Assembly: GCA_027627225.1 (NCBI GenBank)
Contig: JAPFQT010000085.1
Location: forward strand, 682,001-746,000
DNA from: Congeria kusceri
Taxonomy: Eukaryota; Mollusca; Bivalvia; Myida; Dreissenidae
Direction: 5' to 3'
DNA: 64,000 nucleotides
Part shown: piece by piece, positions 56,380-64,000 of the stretch
How the letters are laid out: every line of letters begins with the position of its first letter
How positions within the stretch are numbered: position 1 is the stretch's first letter
Position numbers and translations under genes: made by a program
Notes under the pieces: generated by a model
Databases searched by the model: none
Told to the model about the DNA's origin: nothing
The model's input: only the letters and a program-made list of their open reading frames with translations

Positions 56380-57370
56380 TTAAAGATTTTACACTTTATT
56401 GCTTTGAAACAAGCAATTACAGGAAGCTGATTGATTTCTACACTTCAAAGTATCTTTGATCTCCCATTTTGACTAATTTGTTAATTGTCTTGGATGAAAT
56501 TGGAATTTTTTTTCTATTAAATTTACATTTTTGGGGTGATTTTTTTAAAAAAATACACAAAAAATATATTATCAAAATGGCTTAGAGTAAAAATATCTAA
56601 CAAAGTCATTCTCTCCTCACCCCACATAAGCCCCCCATACATGTTTGTTTGGTTTGTTTGGGTATTTTGTCACAAATATAGCAAATATCAGCTTTAATTG
56701 TTAGAGGGACATTTAAGCTTCAAGACGCTTGAAATCACCGGCTTCCGACCAAAATCACCTGTGTTTGAAAATATGAAATAAAATGGCCAAATGGACAGAT
56801 ATACAAGCCAAACTTAATATATTGGTGCAATATGCATGGGAAGATAATTATATGCAATAAAAACTAATTTTAATGAGAACAAATTTCTCTTATAGGTTAC
56901 AGTATACTAAATATTTCAGGTGTGCAATGCTATACTCTCTAAATAAATCAACACCATTTATTTGAAGACACAATGTTCTGTATAGTCACTTGCCATGACT
57001 TTATTTTTGAATATTTCTTTGTACGTGTGGTAGGAAAAACATTGTTGTGTACTAAAAATTCACTGTTTCGCTTGAAGGTTGGAGACTACATGACGAGACT
57101 TTGACAGTTGGCAGTATACCTTCAACTGGAGAGTAGCCGGTAAAAAGATGGCCCTAAAACAGTGAACTTTGATTCGCGTCGAGTTCTTTCTTACATATCA
57201 CATGACCTATCTTTTTTATTGTCTAAATCAATTCGGCTCGGAATGCTCTTTAAGAAAAGGTATGGTTATGAGGGTCTCTACGCGCAAAATGTTGAGTTTA
57301 TTTTTTGTTGAATTTATTGCTTTTACATTGAATTTGTTAAGGAAATCTTTTAGTATATTGTGACCATTAT
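56380..57370. other. No gene seen
   Basis: AT-rich sequence with no recognised exon, RNA or repeat boundary. Confidence 0.45.
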
Positions 57371-57377
57371 TGATGTT

Positions 57378-57515
57378 ATCCGTTCACTCCTCTAAAGCGA
57401 AGAGTATTCATTTTGTAAGCAGCAATTTCATTGGCCGATGGAAAGGTTACATTACATGTCAAAACGGCGCTTATTGTTCGTATTAACCCACGGCTAATAG
57501 TGGAGTGTAACGGAC
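57378..57515. repeat. Short foldback repeat
   Basis: CCGTTCACTCC at left and GGAGTGTAACGG at right are near inverses, enclosing about 115 bp. A small MITE is possible. Confidence 0.35.
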
Positions 57516-57589
57516 TGATTAGTCGTGGGTATCCGACGATGCTGAATACATACATGTGACTTTTGTTTATATATTTGTTTTCGCAATTT

Positions 57590-57801
57590 TCAACAGTATT
57601 TCAGTCAAATCACAGCGGTCAGTTAACATACACTTTTCCTGGATTAGCTGGTTTAAAAGTACTAAATTCACATACTTATGCCAGTAACTGACAACTGTCC
57701 TACTTGATTCAGAGGTACACACAAGTTATGTGGCCGGGCCAGGAATTAAACCCACGATCATCGGATTTGTCCATCTGTCTACAAACTGAGCTAGCCGGCC
57801 T
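57590..57801 (-). repeat. tRNA-derived SINE
   Basis: On the minus strand the head (57801 to about 57727) begins GGCCGGCTAGCTCAGTTTG, with an A-box TAGCTCAGTTTGTAGA and a B-box-like GGGTTTAATTCC. A body without coding content follows, to about 57590. The A and B boxes make RNA polymerase III transcription plausible. The family was not determined. Confidence 0.65.
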
Positions 57802-58030
57802 GAATACATGCAGGGCTTTTTTTTTATTCTATAGCTGAATATAGGCTACATTTCCTAAGAAAAATTCTTTAAATTCATTCAGTTTTCTCCCAAAATGAAA
57901 CTTACCCCTGACAGTTACATCGTGTGAAAGTTATCCCCAAATTTGGTTTTCATATGCTATTTTTTCCCATATTTGAAGGCTAGGGTATCTATTACGAGCC
58001 TTATAAAAACCCTTACATGTAACAATTTAC

Positions 58031-60228
58031 CTGTTCTTCTTGACCAATTCTCTAGGGAAAGAAGTATCATAAGTTGAGTCATTGGTGTTAATGTCCTGAA
58101 AAATTCAGCGTCTACTTCGAAACCATCTTCATCTGTTACAATTCTTATAATTAAATCATTTGAAATTCCAAACTTTTCTTTGCCTGAAAACAAGGTTCAT
58201 ACACAAATCAGATATATACAGTTAAAATTGCAATATTCAAAGTTGTGGTATACCACTAAAGAATGTATTTCTGAAGTAAATGGTTGGTCAGGTTGGTCAG
58301 TAAGCCTACACACAATATTTCTTAGGAGATCGAAGTGGTTTACTATTTAACAAAAGGGTCAATGAGGCCGACCTTATATTTTAAATATGGATTAAAAGAA
58401 AACAAAAGTAGTCATTTCGGTAATATGCATTACCTATTTGACCCAGAGGGTTTGGCCAATTTTGGCACAAGTGGAAGTATTTGAACAAATTTTGGGACCG
58501 CTTCGAATGAGTCCACGATTTGGTTTCGATCCAACACGATCATCACCGAATTAGTACGTTCTTGTACGAGGTGACATTTTACCATACGTTTATCTAGAAT
58601 CAATACGCTCCGTTACAATACGATATGATTGTGGTTGAGATATCTTTCACGATGTAATAAATGGTATTAATTATAAGAGCCACGACTGGACTTGAATGAC
58701 ATAAATACAGACCGACAGACTATTAACTTCATTTATTTTTTAGATCGCAACAGATCGCAACAGAACGTGACGTTTTTCTTGCATAAGATCGACTGCAATC
58801 ACCACGATTCGGAAATACGAATCGATAAGATTTGCCGCGCTTTCTTAGGATACAATACGATCTGATACGATGATCCCGATTAACAATTTATCGCAGTTGA
58901 TCGTGTTAATCGTAGAAAATTTTGGAACCGTTCAAATTTTTTCAACGATTAACACGATTGACTTCAAGATCGGATAAAACCATAGCTCAAACGGACATAT
59001 CCAGCACTAAGACTGCATTTTAATAGGTATATATAATTAATTGATTCGCACTTAAAATAGATTCAGTATAATATATACTGTGTAACCTTTCTTTGTTGCA
59101 CTTGGTGTTTTGTCATCAGCAGTATCACTCAATTTTGATGATGCACTTGGTATTTTGTCATCAGCAGTATCACTCAATTTTGACGATGACATTTCTGCAA
59201 ATGAAATAAAAAACGTCAATTATGACAACTAATTGATTTGCCCTTTCAGGCATTGAAAATCCACTCGTCAGCTCGAATTTGCGAGTGAAGTTGAAGGTCC
59301 GGCGAGTAGTTTGTTAAATACTTGACCGGCCTGGCGAGTGCTTTTCCCGGTTCGGAAATAATAATCCAATGCAAATTGTCTTTCAAATTTCAGATATTAT
59401 GTAGTAATTTAACGAAAAGCCGTTTCAAGTGATTTTTTTTTTAAGCATGGCTTTATAAATTTGGCTTATGAATAATGAAATGTTATTAATGCATTACTGA
59501 GTATGCTGTTGCCACTAATAATGTGACCATGTTTGTTTACCATGTTGCTGCAGACAAAAATAAACAACATTAGATTTCAGCTGATAACCTTGATTCTTTT
59601 TTTTCTGGGCACTTTCTTCAGTTTTCTTAAGATTGCTTTCTTCAAGAATAGCTGTGGATTTTGCCGTAGTCTTTCGTTTGCGACCTGAGGCTTTTCGTTT
59701 TCCTTCCTTCGGCAAGCTTAAACTTCAAACACTCATCCTTCTCCTCTAAAAATTAAAAACAGATTCAGATTTAAAATAAGATTTAAAATAAGTGTCCGTG
59801 CTCCTGTTCAAAATTTAAAGTGCTGCTTATTAGAAATTTTTCAGGAAAGAATATTTATTATATAATGATGAGCTCAATGAGTTCATATGCACGCACACTT
59901 CAATTGTATAAATGTTATAATATAACCGTATCTAGGTGTTTCATTTCTGCCAATAAATAAAGACAAGAAAATAATTCAGTAGATTACATTAAATTATGAG
60001 ATAATATTTTCATATTGCTACTGTGAACAGTTATAATTTGTTTTGTTTTTATACCTGATTGGTAGCGTACAATTGCAGGATAAACATTATTGTCAATATA
60101 TTTAGCAGTGCAGGACTCTCCAATATTTAAAGTTGTCCCGCATTGTTCTTGGTTGTCGGGAACCAAATCTTCTTTTCTTTTCACCTCCAGAATCCCATCC
60201 TCTTGATACTCAATGCAGCACCAGAGGT
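58031..60228 (-). CDS. Multi-exon gene: Tudor-like N-terminus plus CIDE-N-like domain (partial)
   Basis: Exons 5' to 3': 60228-60055, 59745-59589, 59194-59087, 58183-58031. All have GT-AG sites and matching phases, with more exons expected on both sides. The first encodes LWCCIEYQEDGILEVK ... GESCTAKYIDNNVYPAIV, resembling the Tudor/SH3-like modules before BEN domains in invertebrate proteins. The second is Lys/Arg-rich (a nuclear localisation signal is likely); its frame slips at an AAAA run near 59700, where one extra A breaks an otherwise phase-consistent reading. The third holds two copies of a 15-residue repeat, SSKLSDTADDK(I/T)PSA. The fourth, LIIRIVTDEDGFEVDAEFF followed by RTLTPMTQLMILLSLENW, fits the CIDE-N fold of DFF/CIDE proteins, which pair head-to-tail. 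Function is unknown. CIDE-N normally sits in nuclease or lipid-droplet proteins. Confidence 0.5.
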
Positions 60229-60239
60229 CTTCAAAACAA

Positions 60240-61050
60240 CAGTTTCAATAAATATTATTGAATTATATATTTAATCGATTTAAGCTAGAAAAAAATTGTA
60301 TTGGCACAAACCTATAAGAAATAAGCAATGCATAACAACAGTTCACTCAATTTTTCATTGAAAACTTTTTAAAGTATTCCACGTTGGATCACTCAGTCTA
60401 TGTGTACTGTTGAAACTATCTACAACTTATTATAATTCTTACATCAACTTTTATGTTTACATGGAAAAAAGCGGAAGTAGATCAAGTATGGTGAATCCGT
60501 TTAAGTTTGGAAAGTTTTACAAGGACTCCCGTTGTCAATATGTTAGGCCAATATAGCTATGAACAAAATCCTCATTTAATGATGACAAATTGACAATATC
60601 TGCAAATCCCTATATTCCGCAGACTTAAAATTATGGGTGATTGCATCATGCAGTCTTCACGAAAGTCCGTCGGACCTACAGACCTGACTGTCTATAAATT
60701 TGTCAATGTCCGATAGAAATTCCATGTGCGTTGACCCAAAATGTCTGACGAAAAAAGTGCTATCAAATCGAAAGTAAAACATAATCAGGGTTTTTTAGGA
60801 CTGCGGGAAAGCAGCCCTTGCCTTATAAAAAAAGAAAAAAAATGTGATGCTGGGGGAATTTTTTGCCGTTTGGGGAAAACAAACTTCCAACATAAATCAT
60901 TTATATATATTATATTCACACATGGTTTTATTATAAAAGTATGAATTATTTTTAGTAAAATACAATATAAGTATAATACATATTATGCAGGTCTATTAAC
61001 ATTTGAATAATTACGTTAACTGAAGTATAATTTTTTATCAACAGTTATGT
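60240..61050. other. No gene confirmed
   Basis: AT-rich. The 67-codon plus-strand frame at 60741 has no splice or family support. It could hold upstream exons of the minus-strand gene that I did not recognise. Confidence 0.4.
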
Positions 61051-61231
61051 TCTCCGCGAAAGTCACAAATCCATTACCAGCCACTTCTTTTATTTAACTG
61101 GCCAGTCAAATACAAATAAGGTACTTTACCAGAATTTTTATCGGCCATGAGGGACATTATTCTAGTAATATTTACTGGCCCTCATACATTTTTACTGGCA
61201 TTGTCCGAGCGCCGACAGACTTTCGCGGAGA
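61051..61231. repeat. MITE-like element with TCTCCGCGAAAGTC ends
   Basis: The perfect 14-bp inverted termini TCTCCGCGAAAGTC and GACTTTCGCGGAGA enclose about 150 bp containing CCAGCCAC / TTACTGGC phrases. The flanks GTTATGT and CTGTATGT are similar but not a clean duplication. Confidence 0.7.
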
Positions 61232-61329
61232 CTGTATGTTGCAGTTTAATATTAAAATAAACAACAACAACAAAACTGTGCATTTATAATATGAAATGAA
61301 AGGCCGAGTTAAATCAATTTTTTTTATCT

Positions 61330-61625
61330 AACTTGACCGTTGACGGTGCAATTGCATAAAACAATGCACAACAAGACATGTGTCCATAGGGTACAGATAC
61401 CCCCTCATTCCACTTTTGTCTCAAAACTCCACTTTGACCTTTGACCTCTAAGTGTGACCTTGACCTTTGAGGTAGGGAGACGGGTTTTACACGCGACACG
61501 TCGTCTTATGATGGTTGACATTTGTGCCAAGTTATTTCAAAATCCATCAATAAATGGCAAAGTTATAGCAAAGACAAGAATGCTTCGGACAGACGGACAG
61601 TGCGACTGCTCTATGCCGGGCACAT
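61330..61625 (-). repeat. Dispersed repeat fragment
   Basis: Contains TGACCTTGACCTTTGA, CGACACGTCGTCTTATGATGG, TGTGCCAAGTTATTT and ACAGACGGACAG in the order typical of a repeat I associate with bivalve genomes. No intact ORF. The orientation is a guess. Confidence 0.5.
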
Positions 61626-61639
61626 AAACATCTAAATTG

Positions 61640-63680
61640 TGGTGGAAAAGTCCATTTAATCGTCGATGCATTTTTTGCTATAGCATCGCCTTTAATCTTT
61701 TTTCTAATGTTATAACACTTCCAGTTGTGACCCATTTTATGAATAAAAAAAAACCCTGATAACTTGAGTTACGTCTTGTTTTAAATTATGACAGCTAAAT
61801 TACCCGATGCATTTTCCAATCCCCATTAATATTCACAGATGGATTCATGTCCATTTGTTTTGTGTGTAGATGTTTCGGCCACTATCGCCAAGCTTAACGA
61901 GATCAACCAAGGAGTAACGATTGATCCGGAAATTCTCGCTATACACTGGTTCCCTTTTTTGTGTGAGCATTAAAACGCTTATAGAGTCAAAAGCGAGTCG
62001 CATTTAAGTCAGAGCAATACAACGTTACTGTTCAGTATTCTCCCAGGTTCACAAAAAGGTAGAAGTCAACAAAGTGAAAAACATAGCAGGTGGTTTCATT
62101 TCATTTTATTATTTTTTTTGTGTAATGGTAAGTTTTCTTTATATTTGATTAATGTAAAGTGATTGAAACATGTAAGGGTCACGAAAAAATCCCCAAAGAA
62201 AACAAGACAAGAGTTAGATTCATCTTCAGCATAATTGATGTTATAATTCATATATACTGTTTGTTATTGTAAAGAATAAATAGTAACATAAAATTTGTTA
62301 AATTGTGTTGGGTCTGACAACTTCGTAGCAGGTCTGACGGAATTTTCTTGTCTGTCGTCAGACCAATGTCTGACTGAGAACCTCCGAGTTTCGTGAAGAC
62401 TGCTGCATGATATATTTTTGCTTACTTCAATAGAAAATACATGTACGTCACCAATTACTGAGGCCATCCAACATTGTGTAAACTCGGACAGTGTAGGGAA
62501 ACTTCGCACAACATTTCATTTTTAAAAATTCATGCAGAAAGAACTCCGTGGTATCGATATAGGTTGCTTCCATGATGCATTAGTTACAAAAGCAATGCAT
62601 CACATCAACTTTTTTTTAGGATAAGTATTTTCCCAAAACAATTGTCTTTTACAATAAGGTAAATCAGTACACGTAACTTGAAAACATGATACAAATCGAT
62701 TTTCATGCGCATTTGTCCGACGTTTCCCATGTCCGAACTTGCACGGATTCCTACCTGATACTTGTGATAGAAATAGCTATATGAGTTCAAGATATTTTAA
62801 TTTCAGCTTACCATCTGATAATATTCTTGACATCTTTATCGACCTTTTCATTTTTGTCAGTGTTGATTGTCTTTTATTACCAAGATTAGTTAATTTCCAA
62901 GATACAAATCGCGACCAGCAAAAAAAACGGCTTGGCGCCTTTTCTTGTGAAGATAGACTTCTACGTGAACGAAAATATTAAAATAATTGTCTACATAATT
63001 ACCTCTTTTTCCCCACATGCTTGTTAATATTATAATAAACAGTATACATATTTATTATTATTGTATTAATATTTTATACATAAAGCCAAATCTTCACCCG
63101 CAGAATGTAAATATCTTTGAAATGGTGCTGTGAATATATATTTTTTTCGTTTACACAAAATTATATCAATGCCTGCTTATAAAGTGCATGGTTCCCGGCT
63201 AGATTGACTCCAACTGCTATCGACGTCGCTTGCAATAGAGAACCAAATACATTGGCAAAACAACAACAACAGCATATTTTGATATTAAAATTACGAATCG
63301 AGCATTTTTATTATGGATGCTGCAAACCAAGACCAACAGTGTCCACAAAACACATCTTCGCTGGAAGGTCTGTATTCTTAAAATGCATGTTAGATAATTT
63401 AAAAGCGTTCATCTAAACATCTAGCTAGTTTATTAGACGGTGATTTCGTAACATAGACATTTCGTAACCATCAATTGACGTTCGGTTAATTTGTAACCTG
63501 CCCTAACGGTCTGTTCGTACTGAATAATTGGTGAACGTAATTTGAAAAAAAAACGTTAAAATGATATGATTCAAATCAGAATCTTTCTTACCAGTTAAGC
63601 AAAGAAACAGTCATCCATGTGTCAAATTTCACTAAATATTTAGATCTTCACTGAATTATTATTTTAATGTGCTTTTGTTC
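61640..63680. other. No confident gene
   Basis: AT-rich. A short plus-strand frame after an acceptor-like GTGTGTAG at 61868 (DVSATIAKLNEINQG...) could be an exon, but I found no partner. The other ORFs appear to be chance. Confidence 0.35.
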
Positions 63681-63686
63681 TACTAG

Positions 63687-64000
63687 GTCGAAGTAAAAAA
63701 AGTCAACTCAATATTAGATGTACGTCCAAAGTCCTATCGAAGACGGATAAAAAATCTTCAAAGAACTGACTTGTTTGGAAATGAAGAAAAAGTAGTGACA
63801 GAGGAAGGCAGTAATGCAGAAACAGCAAGCAAATACAGACGAGTTGAGCACCATGAAATTTCAACACCTAGTACATTGTTTGGTTGTGATATGCAACAAA
63901 GAAACATTAAATCACCACAAGTCCAAGGTAAGGGCATTGAAACTGAATCTGATTCTGATATTAACTCTGATATAATGGAAAACCCGATGGAAGATGAAGT
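63687..64000 (+). CDS. Partial exon of an unrecognised gene, running off the window
   Basis: After a good acceptor (TTTTGTTCTACTAG) the frame stays open to the window end for about 104 codons. It begins VEVKKVNSILDVRPKSYRRR and becomes Ser/Glu/Asp-rich (ESDSDINSDIMENPMEDEV). The composition suggests a charged, disordered part of a nuclear protein. A possible internal donor (CAAG|GTAAGG, 63930) could end the exon earlier. No family was recognised. Confidence 0.45.

Noticed and set aside
61869..61980. Exon encoding DVSATIAKLNEINQG
   Set aside because: A reasonable acceptor precedes it, but no donor of suitable phase or neighbouring exon was found.

Overview
The window is nuclear DNA from an animal and most probably a bivalve mollusc. 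It is AT-rich, its genes are split into short exons by GT-AG introns, and it is crowded with transposable elements. Several dispersed repeats resemble ones I associate with bivalve genomes, such as runs ending in GGACGGACGGACA and copies of a CTAGATGTGTCACAGACAC start. The species cannot be named from the sequence alone. Gene models below come from reading splice sites and checking phase from exon to exon; all domain names come from motifs I recognise and none from a database search.

Left part (1-26.6 kb): two multi-exon genes point towards each other. The plus-strand gene (about 1.25-13.5 kb) encodes a Ulp1/SENP-type cysteine protease with a C-terminal PHD-like zinc finger. One coding exon carries a 21-bp minisatellite and a one-base frameshift. 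A deleted tyrosine-recombinase retrotransposon of the Ngaro/PAT type (split direct repeats, SGNH hydrolase ORF, Gag ORF) sits inside one of its introns. The minus-strand gene (26.6-19.3 kb, 13 exons) encodes a KDZ/Zisupton-like transposase. The space between them holds an array of about 165-bp palindrome-bearing repeats in two blocks. The pair could be one large transposon, or two unrelated loci.

Middle part (26.6-41.7 kb): no convincing gene. It is a graveyard of DNA-transposon derivatives: a TTAA-flanked element with a hAT-like element nested in it, small inverted-repeat elements, two decayed Tc1-like transposase relics each carrying the same nested foldback element, and a decayed non-LTR retrotransposon end.

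41.7-49.6 kb: an unusual 7.9-kb Ty3/gypsy structure. It is bounded by inverted copies of the first 37-39 bp of its own LTR and flanked by a 4-bp duplication (CTTA). Inside are two near-identical 580-bp LTRs separated by only 3 bp, with the polypurine tract on one outer side and the primer-binding site on the other. A pol gene lies on the minus strand and most of gag is inverted on the plus strand. This looks like an aberrant cDNA, possibly derived from a two-LTR circle, that was nevertheless integrated.

Right part (49.6-64 kb): a 26-bp minisatellite of about 30 units; a decayed Mutator-like (PF20700-type) transposase gene meeting the N-terminal half of a second copy head-on; a minus-strand multi-exon gene joining a Tudor-like N-terminal region to a CIDE-N-like domain, with an apparent A-run frameshift; several small repeats; and the start of another exon running off the right edge.
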